64,000 bases of DNA from Diphasiastrum complanatum (GCA_029204225.1 CM055112.1:25309922-25373921); one strand, 5' to 3'. Shown: positions 1-10,908, counted from the stretch's first letter. Notes: a model not told the origin generated them from the letters alone. Numbers and translations: made by a program.

Positions 1-2293
1 AGCAAGCTAGCAATCCTGCTAGAGTCTAAAACTATCATCACCTCAAATCACAACTATCCTGCATTTAACTTTCTCCTGAGACATAACAATACACTGTCTA
101 TGAGTTCTTTTAGCATACCATGACATTTCTTAATGAAGACATGGAAGAAAACAGTATGCATTAAAGATTTTTGCAGTAAGAAATTATAATCACTACTGCA
201 ACATCTATGACATACACAATTGTATCATCTATCACAGATTGAATATGTAGGTAGCAAAGAGTGAGAACAAAACGAGGAAACTTACATGTAAGGTTCTCTT
301 TCTAGGCCTCCTTCAGCTCCAACCTACTGGAAATCAGAGAGCAACTGAGGATTTTTCAGAGAGTGGCAATTTGTCCTTCATGGTCAGAATCAACATCTCG
401 AGTCAAGTAGTATTCATCAGCTCAAGTGCCTTACATAATGGAAGATATCATGCTGGAATTTGCTCACAAGTGTATCTCTCCAGGCTGTCAGAGATTGATC
501 ATCATGAAGCTTACGAATAAGATCCATAGAATCAAAACCTTTCTTCATATCACCACTATCTGGAGTGGGCACACTGACAGTGTCACTGATAGGTGTTGCT
601 CAACGCAATCAAGATTATGTAGGTACTAAAACAATGGTCTCCTCAGATGATTGTATCATAAACTGAAACTCCACATCAAACTGTGCCATTTGCACTATGA
701 GGATGTTCAACGATGATGGTTCTCAGTGGCAGTAGTAGCGATGAAGTGCCTCACATATCAAGTTGCATCTGGAAGGGTAGGAATCAGTAGTCAACTACAA
801 TACTTTTACTAGTACAATCGTTGGATCTTCAAAGACAACTCCATGAACATTGTATCTCTGGTAGCACTCATAGCAATGACTCTTGGGAATACGTGCATGT
901 AAGACAGCATTCATGCGGCTCCTCTGCACAGTGATGCTCACGTTGTAGTTCCAACAAATGTAGTCATGGAAAAAGGCCCTCCAAAGAAGTTGTCATACAG
1001 AATCACACTCCATCCAAGAACAATTTAGTGTGGATTGTTATTAGAAACTCTAAAAAATTGTTGCTCAAGCATTTGAAGTCATTGCTCGGCATCACTCGGG
1101 CCAGATAGGGTATCACTCAATGTTGGCACTCGGATCACAGTTACACTCAGACTGCAGCTGTTCTCAGAGGCACTACTCATTGGCTGTGCTCAGACCCAAT
1201 CGCTCAAGTTCAAACGATACATAGGAAGAAATGCTCACTCAGTGGCAGAGATTTACAAATCATTTTACTGATAACTCAAATAGGTAGCACTCAGATCAAG
1301 TTCCTAACAACTGGATTCTCAATTGAAGACCTGCATAGCTCCATTGTAGGCGTGAAAAGTTACATAATCTCAGAGGTGTGAACGCAGAATCGGCGTGATA
1401 AACCTACGCTCCCCATACAAAGCGATTTCTCTGATCAACGCACATAAAGGAGGATCTCAACTTTATTCACTCATGCAGTGATAGCGAAAAAACCGAGATT
1501 CTCTATCTCATGTATCCATGTGATGTACACACTCACACTTTCGATTACCAAAGCGTCCAATATAAAGTCATGGAATATAATAATGATGATCAATGATTGG
1601 TCAAGTATACTTATCCCCCAATGGTTGAAGGCCCACCCTTTCAACTCTTCATTCCCTTTTGCCCTTTGACCATTCAATACATCATTTCCAAGGGTTGATT
1701 TAGACTTTTTGGCATTGTGCCATGTGGACTCTTAAATGGCATTGAAGAGTGTGGATAGGGGCACATGGGCACCCATGACCAAAGTACATGGCCCATGTGG
1801 GTCAATGTTCTCATCCAATAGAAATGTCCCATTTGTCACCATGAGTCAAGGTCTTATGCCCGGTATTTCACATTTTGTCGGCATCTTCTCAAATTCAGAC
1901 GGTCTTTGACATTTTTCCGGTCCTTTTTGATAATTGATCTTTGGGTGGCCCTTATGCATTAGGTACTTCCTTAAGTATGAAGGTTTTGCCCATTTCGGTC
2001 CCATGGCCAATTGTCCTAGTGTGATATTTGATACTTGTGGTGCCCAATTTTTTGGTGATGGTATTTCTCATTCGGCTTTTAATTGACATTTTTGGTCCAA
2101 AAAGATCGGTTGGAGAAGAATGGTCGAAAATTCTTGACATTTTCTAAATATCCAGGTGTTCAAAAATAATGGCCAGTCTCTGATTTCCACATTGGCTGGA
2201 TAAAAGGAGAACCTGAAAAAGAATCTCAAACATCATGTTATATTAATATAACATTCGGTTACATTGGCAATCCACCAAAAATTCGTTAAGATC
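1..2293. other. No recognisable gene
   Basis: I see no coding exon, repeat copy or RNA gene that I can support here. The stretch about 1080-1300 repeats short CACTCAG/CACTCGG words, which is compositional only. The last 100 bases (about 2195-2260) carry TATA-like runs (ATAAAAGG, TTATATTAATATAA) just upstream of the small ORF at 2294, so this end could be a promoter. Confidence 0.4.
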
Positions 2294-2428
2294 ATGGATC
2301 AAAACAGAAATTACACATCCATTTCTAAGGCTGATTTATTTATCAAACCTCTCGGTAGTCCATTTTGGGTGGACTGGGACCCCTTCGGCTATGGCTATAT
2401 GGGCCAAAATTTTCGCCGGTCACGCTAA
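2294..2428 (+). CDS. Small ORF or possible first exon, unknown function
   Basis: A 44-codon ATG-initiated frame, rich in aromatic residues, glycine and proline, containing FWVDWDPFGYGYMGQNF. It is preceded within 100 bp by TATA-like sequences. A perfect plant splice donor (GTAAGT) follows immediately after the TAA at 2426-2428. It could therefore be a real short peptide, or a first exon whose reading frame has been damaged. No family is recognised. The protein-like composition stands out from the surrounding AT-rich DNA, but a frame this short can arise by chance. Confidence 0.22.
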   Translation: MDQNRNYTSISKADLFIKPLGSPFWVDWDPFGYGYMGQNFRRSR

Positions 2429-2507
2429 GTAAGTAGCATATTTGATGAAATAACATGTCATTTCTTCTCTTGTTTAGCCCGATTTATCATGTCAAAAAAT
2501 CGGCTAA

Positions 2508-3711
2508 CATAGTTGTGAAATCAAAAACTACAAAATTTATGACTAGTCTCATCACATATAAACAATAAATTATAATATTAATTTTTTGAAAGTGAATGTG
2601 CATCATGAAATCGTAAATATTCATCATATAATTTACGATGACTTTCATAAACAATAATCTAAATTTTTTAGTATTTGTAGTTTTATAGTGAGCTATAAAA
2701 CTACAAATACTTAATAATAAAATTTGTAATTACTTTTGTTAAAACTAATTGCAATATTGTGAATTATTTTATGATTATAGATTGTGAGATTGTGACATGG
2801 AAAATACTCAAATATAAAGGTAATAATTATTATTGTGAAATGAAGACTACAATTGTTGAAAATCTAAAACCATTCATATTATATAGTCAGTAGTGAGATT
2901 ATAAATGTTGACTTAAGTCAAGATTGACATTATTCAAATCACAAAATAGTCAATGTTGAAATCCAAAATGAAAAAAAAAATAACATTTCAATTACTAAAC
3001 AACAATGTAAAGTTAGAAAATGATGTTTATGCATTTTAACTGATGGTCATTTATCATGTCAAATATTAACAAATATTAAAACACCACATTAATGGCAAGG
3101 CCTTTGTGGTATGCTACATCATTCTTGTTTTATTTAACATTCTAAAAATAATTATTTTAGCTCCAAGATTTGATACATTCTTTTAGTGGCCCATAATAAA
3201 GTTTTAACAAAGTGCTTGGCACTTTACTTTTTTTAAATACAAAAATCAGACAAGTGTTTCTTAATCATTATTAAATTCTAGTACACGTCAAAATGTACAA
3301 ACTTAACATAATTTTGATATTGATTATTGCATCACCCTAATTTATTGCGTTCTAGAAGAAGTTGATTTTTTTGAGATCTTGTATTATGAAGCTCATTGGT
3401 AAAATATTACAAGTTTACATTAATAACGAATTCTATTGACTCAATAAAGCTATGCAACATAAGCTTTATATGAAATGTTGCATACTCTACTACACAAGAA
3501 TTTCATGGATTTGAAAACAATAAACAAATTTTTCACTACATTTTATAAAAATAGCCGATATTTTAAAAGTCAACTTCCAAGAAAATTTTGACAAAGTCAG
3601 TTTTTGGTGAAAGATATCGATTCCATTCCTATTTTTGCCGGATTTTCCAAACAATGACCCAAAGTTTGAATCAATTGAAATCCTATGTAAAATGGATAAC
3701 TACATATATTT
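2508..3711 (+). repeat. AT-rich arm A, copy 1
   Basis: First copy of a long AT-rich repeat that recurs at about 13624-14640 (inverted), 28790-29370, 44431-45474 plus 51790-52070, 60070-61025 and 63270-64000. Shared landmarks in order are TAGTTGTGAAATC, ACAATAAATTATAATATTAA, AATGGCAAGGCCTTTGTGG and CAATGACCCAAAGTTTGAATC. This copy leaves the consensus near 3711, where the others continue into AATATATTTTAAGG. No coding capacity is visible. It behaves as the outer segment of the composite unit described in the summary. Confidence 0.75.
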
Positions 3712-3734
3712 GAAATCCTATTGAAATCCTCATC

Positions 3735-4431
3735 ACTGATCTCCATCAGGTCCGCAGCATCAAAATATTGTGAAGTGTCCACGGTATGAACTTGTTGGGC
3801 CTACGATTGTTGTCCTTGTGACTGCTGGGCCACTTCCGTATCTTGGGGGTTGGGACTCCCCACTACTCCCCCCCCCACAGAGAATGTGCCGGTGGTGAAG
3901 TTGGTGGCGTTGGCGTGGTAATCAGCAAGGGTGGGGTGGTGACTTGGTCTGGTGGCACGACTTGAGTTGTGCCCGTGTCTGTTGCTACCGATGATGTAGC
4001 TGCTCCTTCACCCTTGTCGATAGTATGTAAGGGTGATGAGTGTGTCGGAGAGGCTGCGTGTGAGGTTGAGCTTCCATCATCTGAAGCTGAATCCTCTGAT
4101 GTTGTGCCATTGGGTGATTTCCTCCTGGCCTGAAGCTTTCTACGGATACGTTGTTGATCTTCTGAGGAATTGATTTTGGCGGATAACGTTGGGCATCTAG
4201 ATAAAGGAGTACATGTTCATCTGCCATTTCAACATCATCCATGGAAAGAATACCTTCTTCCAAAACATGGGCGATAGAGACGCTAGGTTCTCCTGGGCGC
4301 CAAGCAATAGGAATTGGGTCAATCATCATAAGTGGGATGATGGGTGTATCAATGTTTGTAGAAGACGGTAGAATATCCACATCTTCTGTAGCAGTTTCGA
4401 TATGACATCGGTTGGATTCAGCACAGTCCAC
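3735..4431 (-). pseudogene. Broken acidic/Ser-Thr-Pro-rich ORF, unknown
   Basis: Read on the minus strand, a 148-codon frame from 4431 (starting MDCAESNRCHIE) gives way near 4150 to a second frame that looks more protein-like: basic, then Ser/Thr/Asp- and Pro-rich. That frame ends in an acidic tail (FDAADLMEISDEDF) around 3740-3782, where arm A begins. It suggests one damaged ORF with a frameshift and at least one stop, with a low-complexity linker. No domain is recognised. It lies beside gypsy protease and pol fragments, so a gag-like or accessory retroelement ORF is possible, but this is only inference. Confidence 0.3.
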
Positions 4432-4537
4432 AAGGACTAGTGCTTGACCTCAATTTATTATGTCCGTGAATCTTGTATAGTAGCCTTTTGGTTGGATCGG
4501 GACACTATCTGATTCGCTGAATATAAGTGTTGCTAAG

Positions 4538-4912
4538 GGGACTAGCATCACCTTACGTCTGTCCTATAGAGACTATCCCGCAGCATCCGCTATCCTTGAT
4601 AGCGGATCAGACGTAAATATAATGGCTTTACCATTGGCAAAGTCATGGGGCTTCCATACCCTCGATCAACCACGATACAAACTTCGCATGGCTGATCAAC
4701 GAGTTACAGACCTTGCTGGTCATTTATCAAATATTAATGTTCGAATAGTGGGTGTCAAATTTGTAATCGATTGTGTCATCTTAGACTTACCAGAAGTGCA
4801 AATACTTATAAACTCCTTCTTGGTACACCCTAGCTCTAGATGGCAGGTGTTGTCCAAGATTGGAAGCATAGCAAATCACCTTTGGCAATCAAAACAAACG
4901 AGTCATTGTTGA
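4538..4912 (+). pseudogene. Ty3/gypsy retroviral-type aspartic protease fragment
   Basis: The frame reads through an aspartic-protease active site, ILDSGSDVNIM, with the catalytic Asp codon at 4598-4600. About 30 residues later comes the flap-region pattern LRMADQRV...LSNINVRIVGVKF and then VILDLPE, in the order seen in plant gypsy gag-protease domains. The usual LLGRPWL end motif is degenerate (LINSFLVHPS), and the frame closes at 4912 with no reverse transcriptase following. It is an isolated fragment on the plus strand, opposite to the neighbouring ORFs on either side, so the locus has been rearranged. Confidence 0.6.
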
Positions 4913-5268
4913 CTCAACTCGCCATGTCAAGCCTGCTAAAGTTCATGATGATTGGTCATCAACAACTTATGGATTCATAGGAATCTGGGGAATTTCATGA
5001 ATCTCTTCTGTTTTCCGCTGGTTGTCAAGAATAGTAGGCAGCTAAAAACTACGATGAATATAGCGTTGAAGCCTGGTGAAAGATTATATTGTGCTATGGA
5101 ATAGCATGGTGAGTTGAGCTTGCAGGAGGTCAGAAAATACTTCAAGTCACTGTAGGGATTGCTCTTTTTTGGGGATTTGAACTGATAAAGACTTTCCATA
5201 TGTTCTTCCTCTCAAAAAAACTCATCTCTAAATTCATTGTACTGCCTTTGTTCCACTTTTGGGTCTGG

Positions 5269-5535
5269 TTAGTCTCTAGGTAATCTGGAAGCTGTCAAGT
5301 GGCTTCCATGTTGGTCAATTGATTTAGCATTGTTTTGATGTTGTTCTTGGTGTTGGCGTTGTGCTCTAGTGAGAACTCTAACAGGTTCGGATGATATATG
5401 ACATGTTGGAAGGATCCTGTTAGGTTGTTTAGGATAGTCTTTGAAACTATGTTTGCAAACACAGTCTGGACACTCCGCATGGTATTGGTTCTTAACTTTA
5501 CAGTCAACGTCACATATAGGATTGATCATGCATTG
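5269..5535 (-). pseudogene. Possible gypsy pol spacer fragment
   Basis: A minus-strand frame with CDVDCKVKNQYHAECPDC, then a proline/arginine segment and the block RVLTRAQRQ. A '(V/M)xTRAQ' block occurs in the linker between RNase H and integrase in some plant gypsy polyproteins. That and the neighbouring protease fragment are the only basis for this call. At about 5515-5530 the sequence passes directly into the composite-unit repeat (shared with about 30780 and 44390), so this fragment abuts a breakpoint. Weak call. Confidence 0.22.
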
Positions 5536-5561
5536 AGAATGTTTTTTACTTGCCATGGACA

Positions 5562-5915
5562 CTACATAGATACCTTGTCATACACATGATCATAGGGAGT
5601 GTGGAAAATGGCACATTCCAGAGCAATCTCCCAAAAGAACAACCTTATGAACCTTGAGTGAATGAGATTTAAGATTAGAACAGAAGAAAGATACCGTGCC
5701 TCGCTCTCTCTCTCTCTAAAGAACTGTGCCATTTTTACTAAAATTGAATAAGAATGTTCTTTGTGAGCCTCGACATTAGACCACACCCACTTGAATTCTT
5801 CACAGGCACATACTAATTCACAAATTCTGTGGGTTGTAAAATAGTACCTACTAAAAAGCAAGTGAGCAGCCTTGTTATGTATTTCTAGGGTCAAATCATT
5901 CAATAAATATTGCAT
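5562..5915 (-). CDS. ORFx, short ORF conserved in the repeat unit (copy 1)
   Basis: A 117-codon frame starting MQYLLNDLTLEIHNKA. The first 65 or so residues are shared by related frames at 17391, 17900, 30265 and 43863, including [36 protein letters not shown]. In the other copies a TAG follows that methionine-alanine end; here it reads CAG, so the frame runs on through a short (CT)n tract. The middle contains a T-run whose length varies between copies and breaks the frame in some, which argues against selection on the protein. In each copy a TATATA box and a 24-bp direct repeat lie about 80-130 bp upstream of the ATG. Function unknown. Confidence 0.3.
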   Translation of the reverse strand: MQYLLNDLTLEIHNKAAHLLFSRYYFTTHRICELVCACEEFKWVWSNVEAHKEHSYSILVKMAQFFRERESEARYLSSVLILNLIHSRFIRLFFWEIALECAIFHTPYDHVYDKVSM

Positions 5916-6471
5916 ACATTAATCCAAAACTTAGCTTTCTCCAAACTATTGTAAAATATAATTAAAAGAAAATGGTACTCCCTTACCTCATATATACAAG
6001 GATGAATCATGCAAGTGTATGCCCCAAGAATCATGCACCTTGTATGCCCCTTCCTAATGCACGTAAGTTCCATTAAATAGAAAGACTATGTAACTCTATG
6101 ACCGAACAATCAACTCTATATTGTGAGAGTTTGCTCGATATGAGCGTATATGTACAAAACCCTCAAACACAACATAGTGACATAACCCTCAAACACAACA
6201 TAGTGACATATGGATACGAAATCCATGCACTCTTATACTCGAATTAAATGAAAATAGATTAAGGCTAATCTATAAACTAGAGTATCGTAGCAAGCGAGTC
6301 ACAAATCTGCACGGATGTTGTTATCTAATTTCCGAGGCCCATTACCCACACATCAGATTTGATTTTGCTAAGCTTCAATTACGAGGAGGTATAAGAAACA
6401 TATATTGAGATCAAACAATTATACCTTCAGAGAATTCATGTAGCATCGCACAGAAAAGAGATATAGCATAG

Positions 6472-6631
<160 letters not shown>

Positions 6632-6732
6632 CAGAGATGTAACTAACTACATTCTATTAACTGATTAATGAGTATTGCTCAGGACTCAATGGAATAAGAA
6701 AGTTGTTTAAGCAATATTCAACTGTCAATCAT

Positions 6733-7281
6733 TCAAATTCTCTCTAACTTTTTAGCCTTGACTACAGGATTTGCCTTTGCGATGGCATCGCGCCCAATCG
6801 CTTTGTGATTAGTTGTACACTGATGCGTTTCAGCGTATCGGTACAATGGGCAAAATACATTTCCGAATCGGCATTTAATTAACCCATACAATGGAATGCG
6901 TTTGCTATAGGAAAAGCAGTGACTAGGATCATGAGATGTGGTAGCTTCTGTGGAAATGCCAGCGGCAGGTTTTCCAATGTTAGCAAGCTCATTATGTGAT
7001 GCAATTGTAGCTACGTCTCTACCTTCCCTTAGTAAATCAACTGGCCAGGAGGATGTCAATTCGGAGTTTGGTGTTTCTAACGTCGTGGCTGTTCCCTCAA
7101 AACTCATTCCAGTGAAGTTGTTGTCTCGTCTGATGACAGAATTTGATGTGTAACACTTTGAGCACAAGTTCATTGTGTCCTTACTCCCAAAAAACCCACA
7201 ATTATTCACACAAAGAACAGGCCTTTCAGGAGCCTGGTGGTTCCTTCCATCATTGTCATGCTTCCAACTTTCCCCAGACAT
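6733..7281 (-). CDS. A20/AN1 zinc-finger stress-associated protein, copy 1, with damaged AN1 finger
   Basis: 182 aa, opening MSGESWKHDN. The A20 finger is complete at residues 24-43 (LCVNNCGFFGSKDTMNLCSKC: C24, C28, C40, C43). A Ser/Thr-rich linker follows, then a C-terminal AN1 finger at about 122-155 ending in the family-typical KANPVVKAKKLERI. Plant proteins of this class bind ubiquitin and modulate stress responses in cytosol and nucleus. Two AN1 zinc ligands are replaced: the second Cys of CxC is Phe (IKCRFGN) and the first His is Tyr (CPLYRYAETH), so that finger probably cannot fold normally. The frame is otherwise open. It is one of four copies here and most likely a decaying duplicate, though a gene with A20 function only is possible. 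Confidence 0.85.
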   Translation of the reverse strand: MSGESWKHDNDGRNHQAPERPVLCVNNCGFFGSKDTMNLCSKCYTSNSVIRRDNNFTGMSFEGTATTLETPNSELTSSWPVDLLREGRDVATIASHNELANIGKPAAGISTEATTSHDPSHCFSYSKRIPLYGLIKCRFGNVFCPLYRYAETHQCTTNHKAIGRDAIAKANPVVKAKKLERI

Positions 7282-7497
7282 TTGCTCCTTAATTACACAA
7301 CCCTCCGGGAGCTATATGCTTCACATGTATCTGTTCCACTTTGAAGGCATGTACGCGGACCTAGCAATGAAACGTTTGCTGGCACCGCTAATTGTGTGTC
7401 TTCCTGGACTGAATACACAATGCACTGCCAACAAGTTTATTGCAACAAGATCTTCGACAGTAGACAAAATTGAAGGAAACGAACTCCAACTTGATTT

Positions 7498-8440
7498 TTA
7501 ATATTTACCAAAGCATTGACAGAAGGTGCATTATTGCCATAGTTTTCAAGACACAACAGATACACAACAAGGCAAAAACACGAAATCGCGAGCAGGAGAG
7601 AATTCGGCTATGCTCCATCTCATATCACAATTGACGACTAATTATGTGTTTGAGGGTTTCAGCCTTTTATAGCTATGGCCACCACGTCTCGAGCCCTCAG
7701 TTGGGGTGACCATGTGGCAGACCTAAAGTCTCTCGTTGGCCCCTTAAGAGATTGGAGCCCTCAATAATTCTTTTGAGAGCAATGAAGCATGTGAATAGTG
7801 AGGTTGCAATTGTTGATCGTGCAGGTACAAGAAAGATTGATGTCTTGAGTGCAATGTATGAGCATCAGAAGGATCTTCATCTCACACACAAACTCTACAT
7901 GATCCATTTCATCATCAAACTTGTCGATTTATGCTTAATATTTACCAAAGCATTGACAGAAGGTGCATTATAGCCATAGCTTTCAAGACACAGCAGATAC
8001 ACAACAAGGCAAAAACACGAAATCGCGAGCATGATAAAACTGAAACCTTCCTGCAATGGCTCAGTGAGCAGATATCATAGACGACGCATTCCTTCGGCTA
8101 TGCTCCATCTCATATCACAATTGACGACTAATTATGTGTTTGAGGGTGTCAGCCTGTTATAGTTGTGGCCACCACGTGTTTAGCCCTCATTTGGGGTGAC
8201 CATGTGGTAGACCTAAAGTCTCTCATTGGCCCCTTAAGAGATTGGAGCCCTCAATAATTCTTTTGAGAGCAATGAAGCACGTGATTAGTGAGGTTGCAAT
8301 TGTTGATCGTGCAGGTACAAGAAAGATTGATGTCTTGAGTGCAATGTATGAGCATCAGAAGGATCCTCATCCCACACACAAACTCTACATGATCCATTTC
8401 ATCATCAAACTTGTGTAGTTATAGATGCACACAATAATTG
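7498..8440 (-). promoter_or_regulatory. Tandemly duplicated promoter of A20/AN1 copy 1
   Basis: The upstream region of the minus-strand gene is present twice in a row: about 7498-7934 and again about 7935-8415, each starting TTAATATTTACCAAAGCATTG. The proximal copy keeps a TATA box (CTATAAAAGGC on minus, about 7662-7672). The distal copy has CTATAACAGG instead. The distal copy retains CACGTG G-box cores at about 8175 and 8279; the equivalent proximal sites read CACGTC and CATGTG. Duplications like this can change expression, but no transcript evidence is available here. Confidence 0.5.
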
Positions 8441-8896
8441 CAAGGCCTTGTTCCGGAACGCATTTTTGAAAAAAAGCATTAAGGTATTTTGGAATGTGCA
8501 CTTAAATTTTTCTTCAAAATTTTTGAATAAAACACATGATTTATCCTGGTTTTATTTTTAAACTTTTTTAGTATAAATTCTTTTAGGCAGTATGTATATT
8601 TTCTTATTACTTCTAATAAGGTGTTTTTTAATGTATTAAGGGTTTTCTTAATAAAATTTTCAGAGTTTTTTTTTTTTTTTTAAATTAGTGTTCCAGAACG
8701 TCCATGCGATGTTCCACTACAATGTATGACATTGTACCCTTTGATACTCCAAGCATTGAAGTTGACATCTAATCCTCAAAACATTTCTTTTCACAGTTTG
8801 ATTTCCATGCAAGGAAATTTTGGTCAATCTTGATGGCATCCATAACAATCTTCTAGAATAAGATGAAATTCGTCAAGTGTATGTAGAGTTGTTAAG
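8440..8896 (+). repeat. Segment B, copy 1
   Basis: Begins with TGCAAGGCCTTGTTCCGGAA and ends near CCATGCAAGGAAATTT. It recurs at about 15010-15490 (inverted), 28500-28790, 58650-59100 and 62040-62440, always between the promoter-side sequence and the AT-rich arm or its inner extension. Non-coding as far as I can see. Confidence 0.7.
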
Positions 8897-9420
8897 GGAA
8901 GGTACAGTTGATGAAGGCTTCCTTCAAGAGTGACCAGTCTCATTTATCTTCACGATCAAGGTTAAAAAACCATTCTCGTACTTGATCAATCATGGTCATT
9001 TAGAAGAGCTGAACCATGGCTTCTGGTGATGTCTCGCCATAGACATTGCATGTGTTCTAAAAGACTTGAAGATATCTGTGAAGGTCAGTGTTGTCATCGT
9101 ACTTAGGTAAATCTAACTTGGGAGTTGTTTTTCAGTACAGGGAACATTATTTGCAAAAGCGTCATTTAAATTAGCTCGTGCATGTTAATATTCTGCAGCA
9201 CGAAAGTATGGTCGATCGTATGGAGCTTCAAAATGCATGGGTTCCCATCTGTCAAATGGGTTTGTTGATGGCTCTTGGACTTGGGATTTCATCCTAGAAC
9301 ATCTATTGACTCGAGCCTATTCGGTAGATGGAGAGACCATCTCTGGTGGATAGTCCTCTATGGAATTTGGATCGTAAGGATGATCCATAACAAATCTAGA
9401 GTACCTTAGGATTGGGCAAG
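8897..9420 (-). pseudogene. Ty3/gypsy gag relic
   Basis: On the minus strand one frame, broken by several stops, reads DHPYDPNSIEDYPPEM, then WEPMHFEAPYDRPYF and LPKYDDNTDLHRYLQVF. After a TAG it continues NTCNVYGETSPEAMVQLF, after a TAA MIDQVREWFFNLDRED, after a TGA DWSLLKEAFINC. This is the layout of the retrotransposon gag domain (the Y-D-G-x-x-D-P and F-x-x-L-x...W-x-x-L-x-x-x-F pattern). It has too many stops to be functional. The fragment abuts segment B at about 8897. Confidence 0.6.
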
Positions 9421-9658
9421 TAGGCCTCTTGGAATCTTTGGTAACTTGACTGTTTTTATTTTTTATTTTTTTAAATATTAGTCAGAGACGAATAAAGTGG
9501 TGGTGTCCAAATGGCATAGCTGTTTTGTTTTTTGGTGTTAGGGTTTTGCAATAAATTTGGAAAGAACTGTGGTATTTGGCAAACACTAAGGCCTAGTCAA
9601 ATAATAAAGTAGATGTTGTTTTGAAGTTGACTTGGTTCAGGTTGGAAGTCAAAGATCT
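9421..9658. other. AT-rich spacer, no gene seen
   Basis: Short T-rich spacer between the gag relic and the minisatellite, with no recognisable feature. An identifiable repeat relationship to other parts of the window was not found. Confidence 0.3.
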
Positions 9659-10073
9659 CGATTGAGAGTTGATAGGAAATCCTCGGTGGAGAATTGATAG
9701 TAAGGTCCGGTTGAGAGCTGATAGAAAGGTCCGGTTGAGAGCTGAGTGAATGGGTTTGGTCAAGATCAAATAGAGTACTTCGGTCGAGATCTAATAGAGT
9801 GCATCGGTCGAGATCCAAGACAATGCTTCGGTCGAGATCTAAAAGAATGCGTTCGGTCAAGATCAGGATGGAAGGCTCCGGTCGAGATATAATAGAACGT
9901 TTGGTCGAGATCAAGATGGAAGGCTCCGATTGTAATTTAACAGAAAGCCTCCAGTTGAGATCTGATAGAAAGCTTCAATCGAGATTTGATAAAAGCCTCC
10001 GATCGAGATCTGACAGGATGTCTCCGGTCAAGATTTGATAGGTTGCTTCGGTTGAGATTTGAATGAAATGCCC
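9659..10073. repeat. 24-bp minisatellite, about 17 copies
   Basis: About 17 diverged tandem copies of a 24-25 bp unit with consensus near CGGTCGAGATCTGATAGAA plus GCTT/GCTC. As 24 is a multiple of three, both strands stay open: minus-strand frame 9597-9914 reads an octapeptide of the type LDLDRS(I/T)L, and plus-strand frame 9799-10038 is Arg/Ser-rich. These ORFs follow from the repeat period and are not convincing genes. The array directly precedes the Copia RNase H fragments. Confidence 0.85.
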
Positions 10074-10085
10074 TTCTGTGTGACA

Positions 10086-10331
10086 ACTTGAGCTGTATTT
10101 CATTGTCACTGAATCCCATATTTCATGACAAATCCCAGCACATAGAAATCCAATATCATTTCATTCGGGAGAAATTTTTCTCAAGGCAAGTGATCCTTCA
10201 ATACTGCTCCACAACAGAAATGGTCGCAAACATCTTCACCAAAGCGCTTCCTAGGATCAAGCATCAGGAGTTCTTCAACATGCTAAACTTGACGAAGATG
10301 CCAAGGCACCAATCGTGACTTTAAGTGGGAT
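10086..10331 (+). pseudogene. Copia RNase H C-terminal fragment, tandem copy 1
   Basis: A 76-codon frame with the end of a Copia RNase H/pol: SLNPIFHDKSQHIEIQYHFI, then IREKFF, QVILQYCSTTEM and ANIFTKALP. This matches the C-terminal block N-P-x-F-H-x-R-T-K-H-I-E ... A-D-I-F-T-K-x-L of Copia polyproteins. A purine-rich tract (TTAAGTGGGA, a polypurine-tract candidate) follows, and then the LTR-like start TGTTGGAAATTAAGCCCA. It is only the 3' end of an element, without the upstream pol. Confidence 0.75.
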
Positions 10332-10560
10332 TGTTGGAAATTAAGCCCATAGTTGTCTCCATGGTGAATGACTAATTTCCATTGCATGATTCTTCCTACA
10401 TGTTTATTGATTATTGATCTAGGGTCAGGTGAAACCAACTTTGGTTCTACATATGCTCATATGATACCTATAGGAATTATAAACTTAGATAGCCAATTTA
10501 TTTGAAGAACGTCTACAACGGGCTTCCGACTGATCTCCAGCAAAGCGTAACCAACCCCGT
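10332..10560 (+). mobile_element. Partial Copia LTR after RNase H fragment 1
   Basis: Starts TGTTGGAAATTAAGCCCATAG, a Copia-type LTR 5' end, directly after a polypurine-like tract. It is co-linear with 10909-11120 up to GATCTCCAGCAAAG. The two then diverge, so neither 3' boundary can be fixed. Confidence 0.6.
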
Positions 10561-10625
10561 CCGATCTCATCTATGTAGAGTTCGAGACGATAGGATTTTT
10601 CATCAAGTTATTACTTCATGACTTG

Positions 10626-10908
10626 CATCACACAGTTCAATGCTACCACCATTCTGTGTACCAACTTGAGTATATTTCACTGTCACTGAATCCCAGATTT
10701 CATGGCAAATCCAAGCACATAGAAATCCAGTATCATGTCATTCGGAAGAAAGTTTTCTCAGGGCAAGTGATCCTTCAATACTGCTCCACAACAGAAATGG
10801 TCACAAACATCTTCACCAAAGTGCTTCCCAGGATCAAGCATCAGAAGTTCTTCAACATTCTTAACCTGACGAAGATTGCAAGGCACCAATCGTGACCTTA
10901 AGGGGGAT
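10626..10908 (+). pseudogene. Copia RNase H C-terminal fragment, tandem copy 2
   Basis: Second copy of the same RNase H end. The frame contains SLNPRFHGKSKHIEIQYHVI and TNIFTKVLPRIKHQKFFNIL, followed by AAGGGGGAT and the LTR start at 10909. It differs from copy 1 by scattered substitutions, so the pair is an old tandem duplication rather than two recent insertions. Confidence 0.75.

Noticed and set aside
3985-4431. The 148-codon minus ORF as an intact gene
   Set aside because: Its second half looks less protein-like than the overlapping frame (basic, then Ser/Asp-rich), so it is better read as one frameshifted relic.
7175-7501. Plus-strand 108-codon ORF over the A20/AN1 copy 1 leader
   Set aside because: Antisense to the zinc-finger gene start and leader; no domain, and not preserved in the other copies.
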